Assembly (NCBI GenBank): GCA_005223375.1
Contig: RXOD01003801.1
Span: 1-64,000 of the forward strand
DNA from: Amoebophrya sp. AT5.2
Lineage: Eukaryota > Sar > Dinophyceae > Syndiniales > Amoebophryaceae
Direction of reading: 5' to 3'
Length of the DNA stretch: 64,000 nt
Shown here: piece after piece, positions 11,314-25,243 of the stretch
How positions within the stretch are numbered: position 1 is the first letter of the stretch
Layout of the letters: the number at the start of each line of letters is the position of its first letter
Program-made: the position numbers and the translations under genes
The notes under the pieces: generated by a model
Databases searched by the model: none
What the model saw: the letters and a program-made list of their open reading frames with translations, nothing else
Told to the model about the DNA's origin: nothing

Positions 11314-14300
11314 ATGACGACTTTGTATCCAGGCTACTTTCCTCGTGCGGCCAGTGTGCCACCCATCTCGATGCTTCGTTCCGCGGCTTCGTTCTCGCTG
11401 TGTGTTTTTCTGGTTCTTTGCTCGTCCCAGGAAACACGGTTGGCCGCAGCGGGCTCTTACGACTCTCCCAGCTCCGATCACACCAGTGGCGCGGCGCGCT
11501 GGGCGGGACGAGCGGGACGGAACGAGGTCATGAACACGAACGACCTCCAGCAGTTGAACGAACACGGCTCCACCCCGGCGGCGAGGACCTCTGCCTGTTT
11601 TCCTCCTGGAGCAGCTACGAACTACCTTCGGAGTACCTCACCAGGTCGAGTAGCACCAGAAGATGAAGCCAACTGCTCCTTTTTGACGACGTCCACGGCG
11701 GTGAGCACCGGCGGCAGCGGACCGCGGAGCTTTCAGACCTATGGCGGGTCGAGCAGTTCGGCGTCGCTGGTGGCGCCGCACGACCCTCGCTTGTCAGCAA
11801 CAGACCCCAGCAACTACGATGTTATTGACGACATAGACGAGATGCTACGAGAACGGCCGGCGAGCACCAGCACGACGCAGCACCACGGAACTACAAGCCA
11901 CCTATTTCGTCCGTCACCTGTTGTAATTGACATTTCTCCTGAAGATGCATTAGCATTTCCTCGTGCAGGAGGAGGTCGTGGACTACAACATGAAGATGAA
12001 CACGTTGTACCTGAACAAGAAGTAATAGTAAGGTGGACCTCCACCTCTGAAGCTGAACAGCAAAAGCTCCCCTCGTCGTGGAAGTCCTTACGTTTGGATC
12101 CAGCGCCGGAAGCGGGAGCTGGGAGTGTTAGCCGAGACGAACAGCAGGACGGAGGTTGGGAAACACCGACGGGCGCGCAGCAGGACGGAGGTCGGGGACC
12201 AACACCGAGGACGAGCACGTCGAGCATTCATCAGACGAGCAGGAGGAATCTCAAGCAGGTCCATCCGGTGCTGCCGAACAATTGCACTACCTCGTCCTCA
12301 TCTTGCACGGCCGCTGAGCGGGAGGAGGAGCAAGAAATAGCGCAAAAAGTGCACGAAGGACCGGAGCCGCCGCAGCAGGGAGGTGGACCACGAGAATCGA
12401 AACAAGGATTCCGGACGAAAACCAGCTCAATCCTACACCGAGCGCACGACCTGGCGTCCGATATTGCCAATTCGGCGTCGGGTTTCAGCCGGCGCCACGG
12501 GAAAAAGCTTGGGAGCTGGCCCTTCCGGGGTAGGCGCACTCTTCTAGCGGCCTCGGGGTCGGCATCGGCATCGGGGGGCCGCACCGCCGGGGCGGGCGAA
12601 AAAGAAAGGGCATCAGCGTCCGGGGTCCATCAACAAAACCGGGCGCGTGACGACGTCATCGTGCCAGTATCTCCAGTATCTCCTACCGCCTTTGACGAGA
12701 ACAACTCCGAGCCTCCAAGATTGGAGGAAGCGGATGTATGGGAACCGATTTCGGACGGTACTCTCACCCTTCGCCAAACGACTTCGCCGCCAGTCCTTGT
12801 GGGGGCTGCAGCACGATATGGGGGCAGCTCTTCTTCTTCTTTCTCGCACTCGCAGTGGCAGAGCCGGAAAACTTTGGTTGAGCACCAAGCCCACCTCCGA
12901 AAACTACGACACCAACACCAGATCCCACTCGATCTAGTCCAAGAGCCGAAGCAAGAAAGAGAAACCGAAACGACTGCAGCAGGAGCAAGCAACCGCACGA
13001 GCCATGCCGAGCGCACCAGTAGCGATACGGCGGACCACGATGACATTTTCAGGGAGCCGGAGCTCTACGCACCGCGCACACCTGAAACAGAACCGAGCAA
13101 TAACAAAGACCCGAACGGCGCCGAACCAGAGACGGTTGCCGGCGAAGCTTCCTCGTCCAGCGCCGGTGCGTTTTACATACTATTGTTTGCTTCAGTGAGT
13201 GTGAGAGTGATGGCTGCTAGGTGCAAGAGAATTCAAAAAGCAATGCGAATGCGTCCCTTGCCTCGAGGAAGACGAATAGTACATCGATCTTACTTTCTTA
13301 GATGAGATTGAGATAGAATGCGAAACTTTCAACGAATTCATTTTGGGAAGCAAGATTGATATCAATCTGGTATTCAATTCTTGTTCCCCCTCCGCCTCCT
13401 CCCAGGTCCTCGTCCGGCTGGGCCGTCCTCAACTCAAGTGCCTTCAGCGCCGCTGGTGCCTCCGCCTGAAACTATTCTCCCTGTCACTTCCGATTCGCGT
13501 TTGGGAATCATGAATGAGACGCTTCCACCGGACCACGTCTCTCCGTTGTTCCGACGACTCGCGCTGCCACAGCAGCGGGCATCAAAGGCATGCGATCCGG
13601 CGCAAGTAGAGCAAGAAGCTTCCCCGCGAGTAAACGCGCCTTCGCCAGCAGCTCCAAACGCTGCACCCGCACATGAACTTGAACAACTGGCCGGGGACGC
13701 CGGCCACCAACAGCAACAGCGAGTCAAAGCGGCCTCCGATGAATCTCCTCGGCTTCACCGGCCCAAGGTCGGTACTGCCGCAGGCGAGCGCGTGCGAAAG
13801 CAGCTTATCGCCCTCCGAGAAAAAGCGAGAGAGGACGCGCCACGATCTCCTCCAGGTTTTGAAGAAGATAACACCCCGCCCGCGCGGCCGCGGCACCTGG
13901 AGGTACGCGAACCCGGACCACTGAAGGTAGCAGAGCCGCCACCACCGGGGTGCAACTCTTCGTCTTCACAACGGGAACAGGTGTGCGATAGCGCGATGAC
14001 GTCGGAGCGCTACGCCTCTATCCGCGCGGAATTGAGGACGAGGGAGAAGCGTTGGTGGATGAAGAGGGAGGCGTGCCACTCCTCACGGGGAGCGTACGAC
14101 GAGAGTCTTCTCGCACAGGATCTTCAGCAGGCCCCCCGAGGGGCCCCTATGTTGATCAGGCGCGCGTCCACGACGGCCACATGCCCCCCTGCGTTCTCGC
14201 CATTTTCGTGGGGCAGGGCGGAGGAAATGGATAGAGCGGAAAGGGGTAAACCAAATAGCGCGCAACTCGTCACGCCGACGCCCAGCTCTGCAACAGAGGA

Positions 14301-17300
14301 CCCATCGTTGTACCTCCGCGCCGTTCGCCGCGCGACAACACTCCCGTCGCGGCTAGATCAACTCGCGACCGCGTCGTGCTGGACACCTGCAGATACGAAG
14401 GACGCGGGAGAAACCGTTCGTGGTGGCACGGCCGATCAAAAGACCGTCTTCGCGCTCGACGCCAAGGGAGGACCGCGCCTGCCCCTCGGAGAAAAAGAGA
14501 GACCCTTAGAGAGGGCTCTTTTCGAATCATTGGACACGACTAGAACCACTTCGTCCAGTGCCGACAGTAGCCAGCGCGCAGCCGGCGGCCTCCCGGGAGA
14601 GAGGTCCAGCGGTGAAAGCCAGCGGACTGCGGGCGTCCCCCGCGCGGGAAGATTCTTCCGCGCGAGTAAAGGTGAGGGCAGCGTGAAATCCTCCGACGAA
14701 GACTTGGAGTTTGATGACGAGGAAGATGTCCCTGTCGAAGTCGTCGACCTGCTCGAGCAGAATCTCGCCGGAGCAGGACCTCCACAGCTGCGCGAATCCG
14801 CTTTGCGCGATTCCCTGGCGGCTCCTTCTTCAGATGGAGCAGTTGTGCACCCCCGGGACACGCCCGGGGACGAGCTACCTGAAGTAGAAGATTCCTTCGT
14901 CGAAGATATATTGAGAGATGGCGCTCTGGTGCTGCCGGGTGATCCGGCTCCGGTGTCCGCGGGCGGGGCGCTCGAGCAACGGTCGATGGACGACGAAACA
15001 CTTCGTTCGGCGGACTGCGCAACAGGGTCGTGTTCTGAACAGAAGAGGTTGGCACCGTGTCGCACAATTCTGCAGGTGGTAGACGCGGATGATTCGGAAT
15101 ATGAAATGAAAGACGTCGAAAGAAGTGGAGAAGGGAACCCCGAAACGTCGGGTCGCGGAGGAGGCTCCACCCAACTTCACGAGGAGCATGAAGAAAGTCA
15201 TCGGCCTTTGGCTGAGGCCGTCGTGGACCAGAATGATCAGCGAGACCCCCCCCGCGAGAGCATTCTACGACCGCGACCTCAGCGCAACGAAGGCGCTGCC
15301 GGTGCCGGGCGAGCAGCTTTTGCTCTGGCGTCAGGTTCCGGGAGTCTGCCGCGCCGATCCCTTTCATCGCGGGCCCACCGCCCACCGCTTGGCCCCGTGC
15401 GTGCGCGAGAAGAGGCCCCCGGGCTTCCGCAGAATGTAGTGGAGAGGCTTGGGATTGGGACGAACAGTAGGACGATGATCTGCGAGGACGAGCTGGTCGC
15501 CTGCTATGTGGCGTGCTTACGAAAGATGCCGAAGGAGTTCGACTTGGACGAGTGGCCGCGGGAGGTATTTGGCGGAGATTATTTCCACCCGAACGCGCAC
15601 GAGTTTTTGCAGCGCGCAGCGGACGTAGTACGCGCCGAGCGCGGGCAGACGCAGAGCCAGCATCATCATCTCGTGGACGGCGACGTTCCCGAGGACCCCT
15701 ATCTTCCTTTTGAGCATGGTGCAAGAGACTGCCGTTGGTCGGATGGAATAGATGGACCCGATCGACAAGATTTGGAGCAGAACGACTTCAATGGGCGGCA
15801 CATCAATTTTGAGAGGCCGGCGTTCGCTGCTGACCCGCGACTCGCGCACCAGCACCAGAAGAAACTGCTCCAGCGCACTGCGATTTCCAAATACAGACAG
15901 ACATTTTTGGCGGGCAATCGCAATGCCGATGTAGAGGAAGTGGGCAACGCGCTGCCAGAGCTCGCGGGAACAAGGGACGAAATAATAACACCGCCGGACG
16001 AGGTCGAGGTCGAGGTCGAGGACCGGAACGGAGACAGACTGCTGGCAGCTCCCAGCGGTATCAATGTGGGAATGGGAGGCGGCGCTGGTCCTCGTGGAGG
16101 AGCAGCTGCCGATGCTGGAGAACCAGGACGAACAGTAAGTGCAAGCCCTATCGGGGTGCCTACATCGTCGGCCGCGGGGGGGAGGCCAGCGGTTGAAGAA
16201 GCTGATCATGCGGACGTGCTTGAGGAGGCGGAGCTCCGGCGGCGTGCGCGTGCACGACAGCTCGAGCTCGAGCTCGAGCCGAAAGAGCAGGAGCAGCAGC
16301 AAATTACCGCGCGTATGGAGGCACTGACACTGGAGGGACATGATCGGCCGCTGCTAGGGGTAACAGCAACAAGGACCAGGGGGACCGATGCGCGTCCGAG
16401 CGCCACGCTGCCAGGCGGGGATTCCCCGATGGGCATTGAGGCCGCGGCCGCCGTCGGGCACGGTCAGGAAAAAGAACCTGAACAGCCGGCACAGTTCATG
16501 ATGTCTTGCACACCACGAGGAGCACAAGCGACTGCGGCGAACGCGCCTGCGAGGGCAGGACACGATGTTGGCACTTCAGCACCTTTAGGCGCATCTCCAA
16601 CATTTTCGTCTGAAGCCCGAGATGTAGCCGCCGCACGCTCTCCCCCCCCTCCACTTCCGCCCATCGGCTCCTTCTACAACTCGAGGACGCACACAATGGA
16701 TAGCATTCCCTTCGGCCCCGCGGATTTCTACTACCGCGCAGACGAAGAGTACCTTCGCGACCCGGTGGCGGCCACTGCGCTGGCCGAGCTCCAGGCCGAA
16801 ACGCGGTTCCGGAGACTCGGACTCCGCCACGATTTTTACCTGAACGGGAGCGCAGCAGAGTCTTCGCCGCCCAAAAACGACGACGAACCAGGGACGACGG
16901 AGGTAGGGTCGTTGTCGGAAGCTTCATCGGCGTCGCAGCTCGTGTCGTCAGGAGAAGTGGCGCACCCCGGTGACGGTCAGGAAGCGTCGGGCGAGCAGTC
17001 CTCTGCCGACTCACAACTGTACTGGAGCGCCGGCGAATATATGCGCGTGCAGGCACGCATGGCAGATCCGGAGCGACTGGACTACGGAAAATACCACCCG
17101 CCGGAGCATCATGAAAATGTGAAGAAAGTGAGACACAAGAAGCGTGGACTCAGCAAGGAGACAGTTCAGCAATCGGAACCGAAAGAGCAGTCAATGCAGC
17201 CGATGAGTGAAGAAGAAACACGACAACATCACATGGCGGGCACACCGCCGACAATCCAAGAAGACACGCAAGACCAAGAGAGGGAACGGCGGCCGGAGAC

Positions 17301-20300
17301 GTCGGCGCCTGCTACAACAAGAACAGCGTCAGCAGCTGGCGTCAACGTGGGCGGGGGGCGCGGAGGCAGGGCCCGCGGATCCAGAAAGCGCAAGAACAAG
17401 AAGAAGGCCCCCCACATGAACCCCTCCAGTTATCCGTCGATATCCCGCAGCTTCACGGGCACGTGGGCGCTGCGGGCCTGCTACGGCGTGGCGTCCCTGC
17501 AAACTCCCGGCACCGAAGCCGTTGCGAACCGCACGTCTGCCGGGAACAATGTTTCCCGGGGGCTGGAGGCGATCTCAGTGTTGCAGCTGTGGGACGGTGA
17601 GCGGATGCAGAAGACTTGCGCTTCGCGTGGCAAAGGCATCAGGGAGCCCACGACGCCCGTACAACGTCGCTCGGAAAGAATAAACTCCGGAGATGAACAA
17701 GAAGAATATAGTGATGTTGAAGACCAGAAGCAGAAGCAGCAGCTGCTGCACCAACCGGCCAGCGTTCTACCTGGCTCGTCCTCCTCGAGTGGGAACCTCT
17801 GGGCGCAGTTGCAGGTCATGAGTTCGGGTGATGCTGGTCGTGGTGCCGCGGCTGATGCCTCCAACGGGGCAGCCGGCGTCCACCTTGTTGCCTCCAGGAT
17901 GGCCCAACACGAGATGGCAGACCAAACCGCTATGGCCGGGAACGAACACGAACCGGCCCCGCCACCTACCTGGACCCCCTTTGTTGCGGACGACGACGTG
18001 GGCGCCCAACAACAATACTGGTCTTGTCAAATCGCCGACGCAGAGGCGGACGCTCTTCGAGATCGCCAGGGGCACGAGTCCGGAGCCACTGCTGGACCGG
18101 TAGTCCACCTCAGCGCTGCGACGGCCGATAGGCTGCATAGAGAAGCGGACGAGTCCGCCGTTGTACAGGACGAGTTGCTCCATTTCACAGCGTTTGGTGA
18201 CCACCTGGTGAACGCCTGCGTCTGCGACGAGCATCAGGTGTTGTACCTCGTGGACCCGTCGGAGAACAGCCGGAGTAGATGGTATTTGGACACCCCCGCA
18301 GTCGCGGAAAAAATAGAGGAACTAAAGATGTCACGGGACGAAAATCAACGTCACCGGCAGAAAAAAGGCAAAGGAATACGCGCGGCGAAAGAGCAGCATG
18401 CGGATGTAGTGCACGCAGAGACCGCGGGTGGTAGAAGAAGCGTTGCGTCGAGCGGTAAGTCCCTTTCCGCCACGGCCGCGCAGCTGCAGGCAATACAGGC
18501 GGAAAGATCTTCCCTCGGCAACAACGAGCGGGAGAAGGAGCGGCTGTCCCAGACCGCATGGTGCAGCGGTTCCGGCGATGGGAAAACGGCAGTGATGCTG
18601 AAGCTTCTGGACAAGAATCACGTGCTGCGAACTTCGCGGAACGGCCACCAGTTCCAGATCTACGAGCGCCTCGTGAAACTACCTGGCACCATATCGTCGG
18701 GCTCTGCACCTGCAAGTCAGCGGCCAAGGCGGGGGGTGCGGCCGAACCATGCGGCGTTCGTGTCCGTCGCGGCTTTGGAAGCGGCAGCTGCTTGTCCTCG
18801 TCGTCCTTCTCGCGGCGACGAGGTGGTCCTCGGAGTTGTGCCAGCTTCGTCCGAGGAGGTAAGCCAACAGCAGGAACCGAAACAAGGCGACGGTTTTGAT
18901 TATGCGGGTGTGGGTACGAACGAGGAGCAGCACTACGAGTCGGCTGGGACCTTGTCTGGCGGCGAGGTCGAGGAGGCGGACCGAGATGGCAGTGAGGACG
19001 GTGGTAGGACGCTGTTCAGACGGCGGAGAAAACGGCGGGCCTCCGCGAGCAGCGGGGATCAACATGCGGCACCTGCTTCTCGTGCAGGAGGGGCCGCAGC
19101 CAAGTCTAGTGAAGCGGGGGAGGTCATGGAGACAGACGAGCGGAGCCCCACGCTGGAACGCCGGGGCGGAAAGACGACGAAGGCGAGCCTGGACTTGCCA
19201 AAGAGCGGGGGGAGAAGTTGTAAGATCGACTCAACGGCCACGGCGAGGACGAATACCGATGGAGTCCGGAATCCGTGCATTCGCTCCAGGTTGTGGCCAC
19301 ACACGCAGTTTCAACAATCGGCGGCTGACCTCTTGGCGTCACTCTCACACGAGCCGCAGTCGGCTGACCGCCGGGGTCCGGAGCCGGACGGGCAAACCGC
19401 GCAAATGGTTTCTTCGCGCGCCCCCGCAAAAATGGTTCAGCGATGGCACGATCCGGCCCCCCCAGCAGATCTTGCACCAGTTGTAAGTGCGACCGCAACT
19501 ACTACAGCAGTGGGAATAAATGCAGCCGATCAACATCATGATCTTCATGTGCACCCTCATTCGTCGCAGCTGCTGCAGCCAGCGAGTATCTTCAACGCGC
19601 TAAACGGCGGTGGCGTGGTTCGTTTACCGTCGCAGGAGCGCGCTGCAGCTGTTAGGAAGAATTGTAACGTGCCCGCGAGATTTCTGTACCAGACTTTGAC
19701 CGGTCATTCTGCGGCCGGCTGTGAGCATACGTGGACCAGCACCAGTGCTGAGGCGCACCACGACGGCGGCATGGACGGGCGGGCCACAGCGGTAGAACAA
19801 GCCCGCGACGCACGCATCGAGGAGCTCGACGCGTTCGTGTACAACGTCGTCACTAGTATAGTTGAGGGACGAGGAGGACAGAGGGAAGCTCATCATGAGC
19901 ATGGTGATGCTCCTTCTGGGGAACCCGATGCCGAGCGCGCGGAAGGAGCTGGATCGTCCGGAGGAATAACGGGAATCGGAACGACGGCGCGAGGACCATT
20001 GGAAGACGAAGCGTCCGCAGAGCACCGCCGAGCGGAAGGACAAAATCCTCGCGCCTCACAAGAAGCAGCAATGATGTTCAGCGAGCGGAGTTTTGCCGAA
20101 GTTCTGCGGGCGCAACGCGACGGGGACGAGGGCTACGGAGATATTCTCGACCCTGTGTTTTGCGGCAAGTGCTTCGAAGTGGTGGCGGCAACGAGAAATC
20201 TCATCCAGCGGGATCGACGGGAGCTCGAACGCGAACCGGACGAAGACTCCTCCCGCCGGAGCGGCTCGAAACGGAAAATCAGAATACCACAAGCGCAGCG

Positions 20301-21219
20301 GCAGGCGCAACAACAAAACTCGCAGCTGGCCGCAAAGAAGGGCGGGAAGGTAGGCAGCTGTAAGGTGTACAAGAAGCCGCATCAGCATGACGGAGGAGGC
20401 AACTGTGCCGGCTGCGCCGGTTGTGGAACGCCGGGTTTTGGGGCTCACTATGCGCCTCAGGGAGGACTTCCTCCAGAGCAATTGCTGGCGCAGCAATGTT
20501 ACGAGATGGACGGCGAGGACGACGAGGTTATTGGGGAGGTGGATTCTGTTTCTTGTTCTCGGACAAAGTCGAGCACGGAGCGGCAGCTCCGCATGCAGGA
20601 ACGAAAACACAAGTGGATTGAGGAGCAGCGGCGGTTCGCGGCCGAAAGTGCCCGGGACGCGGCGGCGGAGCGCGCGAGGAACGCGAAGATGATCCAGACC
20701 GGGGAGGTGGCGGGTGTCTCTTGCGCGGAAATGGACGAAAAGGTGAAGATAGCAGCTAGAAGTGGGGGGGATCAGATTCAGAACTACATTCGGGCGGACG
20801 TGGTGAAACAGCGCGTCGTCGGGGGCGCCGGGGGAACTACAACCACCGGGCCAAGAACAAGAGGGCAGCGCGGGGAGGGATTGTGCGATCGTTCTTTAGG
20901 GGCCGAAAATAGTGGCGGAGGAGAGCAGCCGCAGCCAGAAGACGGACGTCATCCAGTGGCCGGAGCGGGATCTTCTGAAGGAGGTCCGACAGGTGCTGAA
21001 GGTGTGAGCCTGCGCCCTGAGCAGGAAGATGTGTGCCTGAGTGCTGAGCAGCTGTCCTACCTGCACCAGCGGCTGCATTTTTTTGCAGACCGTGCCAAGC
21101 TCGCGGATGAGCAGCGCCACCAGCTTTTTCGCGTTTTCACCCTGCGCGAGCAGATGGAGGTGCTGCGCAGGCTTCAGGAAGCAATGCCCGCAGAAGCGCG
21201 CCAGCAAGAACGCCAATAG
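11314..21219 (+). CDS. Giant disordered protein (about 3,221 residues) with a signal-like N terminus
   Basis: Two exons are proposed: 11314-13165 and 13406-21219, with a 240-nt GT-AG intron whose phase matches. The second exon alone is 7.8 kb without a stop. ATG at 11314; a second in-frame ATG at 11371 would start directly at a basic residue plus a hydrophobic run (SLCVFLVLC), a good signal-peptide shape, so the protein may enter the secretory route. Most of the rest is Ala/Glu/Gly/Ser-rich and looks disordered. More ordered islands lie around 15430-15650, 16660-16850, 17390-17650 and 18540-18700. Cys pairs (GKCF near residue 2869; a CxxCxxC run near residue 2948) suggest a small metal site. 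A charged helix lies near 3007-3045 and a helical C terminus near 3160-3221. GAGGTC units repeat at 16000-16017. I recognise no family. Confidence 0.6.
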
Positions 21220-22582
21220 TACTCTGACTCAGAATCGAAAAGCTCTCGCACAGGCGGGCGCCGGGCAAAAGCGAACATCTCTTGACGCATCGATTTACAA
21301 CGTGGTTGCACGTGCCTGGGAACATCTACGCACCGGTATATCCCAGCAGGCCCCGGCCCCGCGCACTGCAACAGAAGCAGAAGCAGAGCAGCTGCAACAA
21401 CAAACAAGGATGAAGGCGAATGATTAGCATATAGATACCAATCCGGATTCGAGCTGTTTTTTCATTTTTCCCAGAGAAACTAACTATGTTTGTATCAATT
21501 TCACCCGTAGCTTTCGATCTATTCCGGTTCCGCACTGAGTTCTTCAGTGACCTACACGTAGACCTACGCCTACCGAATTGAACAATGTACTATGACATGC
21601 TCAACTTGAAGATGAAGTCTCTAGGTACAATATAAGAACAACGGCTTCTTGATGGGCTTGCTGCACAGCAGAAAAAGCCTTTAACTTCACCAGCACTTCT
21701 TCGTCTTAGAAGCACTAGCTTTTTTAGCATCACCACCACAAAATACAAGCCGCAGCATAAATTGGGCTTAAAAATAAATCAAAAATCATAAATTGCGCTA
21801 AGGGAAGATGTGAAAAGAAACTGTTTGATTTTTTCTTTCCTTGTCGGATGGTCTCTGTTGTACCTGAAAGAATCTACTGAGTACGCGTGCGCTAGCAGTG
21901 TGTGTGCTCTACCTCTACCACGGAGGCCGACTACAAATATGCGGCGGGACTGATGTAAACCTTCACTTCGATGGATAGTATCCGATACTTTTGTTTATCT
22001 TTATCCGACCAGTGAAGTAGCTCAATCTCGCATCCGCGGTCTTCCTGCTCGTCTTAGTAAGTTACAAAAAAATCTGAAACGCAAGAATGGGGATACAACG
22101 ACTGTAACTATTCATTCTTGATGTTTGCAACATGCAAGCGAAAGCACGTTTGAAAGAATGAGCTTGATTTCTCCAGGCTATTTTCAAGAGTGGCGGGCGT
22201 ATTGTGTTTGTTCTACTCGATGCTGTGATGTGCCTGGCGCAGCTGGCAGAGGCTTTACTTTCACTTATCTTCGTCTTTCGCTCCTGGACTTCTTCGTGCT
22301 CGTGAGAAAGCAAGACATGATGGCCTTCCAAAGCCGAGGCGTAATTCCACGAGAACTCGTTTTGAAGAAAGTCTGTCCACAAGAATTCATTGAGTGCGGG
22401 CGAGCGCTTGTGAGATTCGCGCACAGAGGAGGAACTCGACAATGTATGATCATGATGATCGTACTAAATGCACATGCAGATGCATACATAGCATAGAAAG
22501 TTTCAACGCTTCGATTTCTACTACCACGACCGGACGAGGAGGAGGACAAGAGGCAGAAGAAGCATAAATTAATTAAGTAAGT
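21220..22582. other. Gene-free stretch, with a possible alternative 3' exon at its start
   Basis: The first 200 bases (21233-21426) stay open in a shifted frame and read as a protein-like 65-residue Ala/Gln-rich tail ending in TAG. That tail could be an alternative last exon of the giant gene if 21160-21232 is spliced out (GT-AG, phase 0). The remainder is AT-rich, with no supported gene. Confidence 0.4.
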
Positions 22583-24596
22583 ATGACGGGTCGCATTTAC
22601 GTTCCCCCCGACATCGCGGACGTGCCTCCGCCGCCGTTCCCGGCGACGCGGGTGCGGCCGAATCTGCGGTACAAGTTGCAGTTGGAAGACGGAGCGGCTG
22701 AGCGGTACTACGACTTCGCGGACCCAGGACTCTCCTTCTACCACAGCAAGCCGTTCCGCTCGAGAGTACACAGGATGCAAAGAAGCGTGTCCAACCCAAT
22801 CATGAACCACAGCATACAGGTTCCGATTGGTGACTTAGACCTATCACCTATAATGTGATAGAGTTAGATTCAGATCTAGATGAACTAGATCGCAGTCTTT
22901 TGTTAGAAGTAGAACTAGATTCTGCAGGCGGACCTATGTATTTAAAAATTTTTTGCTGCGGGACGGCCGCCATGATATGATGCTACGGACACGGGCACCC
23001 GTGGATACAAAGAAACAGACATTGATTTCATTTTTTACTTTACGTTCATACTTCATTGCCTAAAAGCAGCACGTGCACGCATCCGCAGCGTGACGGGCGA
23101 TACCGATACATTTACATAGGGACACAACTTCTACTTTTTGACGGAACGTTCGTACAAAAACGGCAGCATTTATGATATACCCAAACAATCACACCCGCAG
23201 TCCGACGCGTTGACTTCGATAAAGACGCTGGTTCCGGAACGGCAGGACTGGAAGCACACGTATCATCGGTACCACCTGAACGACGGGTACGCGGTTCAGG
23301 ATCAGAGCGTGACCGTGGTGCAGTCGAAGGACGAGACCAAGCCCACGACTGTCGGCACGCACGTGAGCTCGTCCGGCCAAGTGATCTTCAGCTTCCGTGA
23401 CCGCCAAGTGGCGCAGCTGGACGCCGAGGACCTTCTCCGCATTTTACAGGACCGCCCAAGCAGGGGGAAATCGACCAGCTGGAACGTATCTTCTCTATGA
23501 GGAATAAGTGTGTAATAAATCTCGTATGGTTTATTTTGGATGAAGATGAATGTGCTTCCTTGTCGTGGCTGCCACTTCCTGTTCATACTTTCGTTCTGCG
23601 CAGATCTATGCCCTCGACGAGGAGTTCCGACGGCGATGGGGGAGGAACGGGATTTGGCACACGAAAAGGCTGGAGCTGTGCGTCTTCTTGTCCTGCTTCG
23701 AGCAGACGTTCCACGTCTTCGGGGACCAGCACCAGTTCGTAAGGTACAACTTGCCATTCATTGGCATATATGCTTATCTGGCAGAACAGCTTGACGAGGT
23801 ATGATAGCTCTTGCTCTGCAGCGTTTAGATTGTAGATGGCTACTTAATGAATCATATCCATTTCCTTTCTATGACCATGTCTATCTATGTTGATCATGCA
23901 GATGCTCTATCGCTCGGTAGCTCTGGAGAAGTTCCTATCACAGATGTCGGCAGAACAATGGGAAGATCAAGGCGAAGATGGACCGGGTGATGATAAACCT
24001 GGCGCGGTGCACCAAGCCGCTGCTGATCAAGATGCAAAACTACCGGCTGACGAACACGCGAGCCATCAAGGGCTTTGACCTGGAGGACGTAAAGAACCAC
24101 ACCTTCGCGGTGGACCTGCAGCTCCACCAGCCCGTTCCGATCCAGTGCTTCGCCGCGGAGGAAGCCGAAAAGTTCGGAGGCCTGCGACAAGAACCCTTCC
24201 CGCGCGAGGAAGTAAGCCCATGAAGATGTTCACGGTGTTCTTCCGATGTGTGAGGGCGACCTTCCGAAGATAGCGATTTCGGGGGCCGCGGACGAGAGTC
24301 GGTTGGGCTTGGGAGGCTATGAATATTTTTCGGATCGATTGGTGGGCAGAAATATTCGTTTCCGGAAGATGAAGAACGCAGGCTTAGGTGCACGGCTTTT
24401 GCTGGTGGGATCCATGGTGCTTCACCGCATCTATCTGCATCTCCTTCATCATCAGTTTGAGCTACTGAATTGTCAGGAAAAATTACAGTCTATTCTAGGT
24501 ACATCTACTTCCACAACCACACAGCGATCACTGCTGCACTTTGTTTCTGTATCCTCATTCCGCGAGAATAAAGACCGGCGGAGTCGATTCCTTTAA
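22583..24596 (+). CDS. Unrecognised six-exon protein
   Basis: ATG at 22583. Exons proposed from phase: 22583-22819, 23120-23485, 23604-23798, 23954-24211, 24270-24387 and 24499-24596. All introns are GT-AG (300, 118, 155, 58 and 111 nt) and the joined frame gives about 423 residues. The protein is well folded in character: it is rich in Tyr, Phe, Trp, His and Arg and has little low complexity. It has an N-terminal Pro-rich start, a Tyr/His-rich second exon, and a helical third/fourth exon containing RRRWGRNGIWH and a Leu/Lys-rich stretch. I see no catalytic signature and do not recognise it. The last junction is the weakest, because two other frames after 24499 also look protein-like, one of them ending at 24693. 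No transmembrane helix is evident in the first five exons. Confidence 0.6.
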
Positions 24597-25243
24597 AGCT
24601 GGCGGAGCCGCTCCGGCGGTTCTGAAGTCGATTCCTATTCGGAAGCGAGACGTCGACGGCGACGCATCCATAATGATGTATTCACGCTTCTAAGCGGAGT
24701 TGTTGAACCGAATGTCTTCACACGAAACACCAATGTGCTTTGTTTGGAACAACCAACGCTGCTCCTGAGGCTGAGCAGAATGTACGAAAGCAAAATGACT
24801 GGAGATTTCAGGATGACGGAGACGGGTCTACCTCGAGTGGTAGCGAGACTTTGCGGAGCTCCAACGCCGGGTTGGCGTGCTGGCGGTGCAGTTGCGCCGG
24901 TTTATTTTTGTTTACGCGAAACGTGCCACCTTTTGCCTGCGTGCATGTGAAGCAAAGATGCTGTTGCGGCCTGATGCTGCATCTTCCTGAGAGCTATTCT
25001 TTCACTGTGGTAATGTGTGTCCAGCATGAGGATGAGCACTGGTATTGGAGACGAGAAATTCATGCGTAAAAAAATAAACCCGGGTCAGGATTACAAATGT
25101 ATGTGGAAATATTTTTTTATTTTACTGCTTAAAGTTTTACTTCGTAGCAGCTTTCGCGGTTTGCATTGGTCTTCAGCAAACAGGACTTTCCAAATTCGTA
25201 AGGCCGAGTCAGAACAAGTCCTTCTGCTGCGGCTGCTCGCAAG
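24597..25243. other. Mostly gene-free stretch
   Basis: The frame ending in TAA at 24691-24693 is open from 24499 and reads as a plausible short C-terminal peptide, so it may be an alternative end of the preceding gene. Beyond that I see no gene. A short duplicated GTCGATTCCT occurs near 24582 and 24630. Confidence 0.35.

Noticed and set aside
14436..15724. Long minus-strand open frames opposite the giant gene
   Set aside because: They mirror a GC-rich coding exon. The + strand frame is continuous for 2,600 codons, and the antisense products are Arg/Ser-rich shadows without any recognisable pattern.
21219..21232. A 14-nt intron GTACTCTGACTCAG right at the stop codon of the giant gene
   Set aside because: Far shorter than any other intron in the window (58 nt or more); a 73-nt intron explains the same tail.
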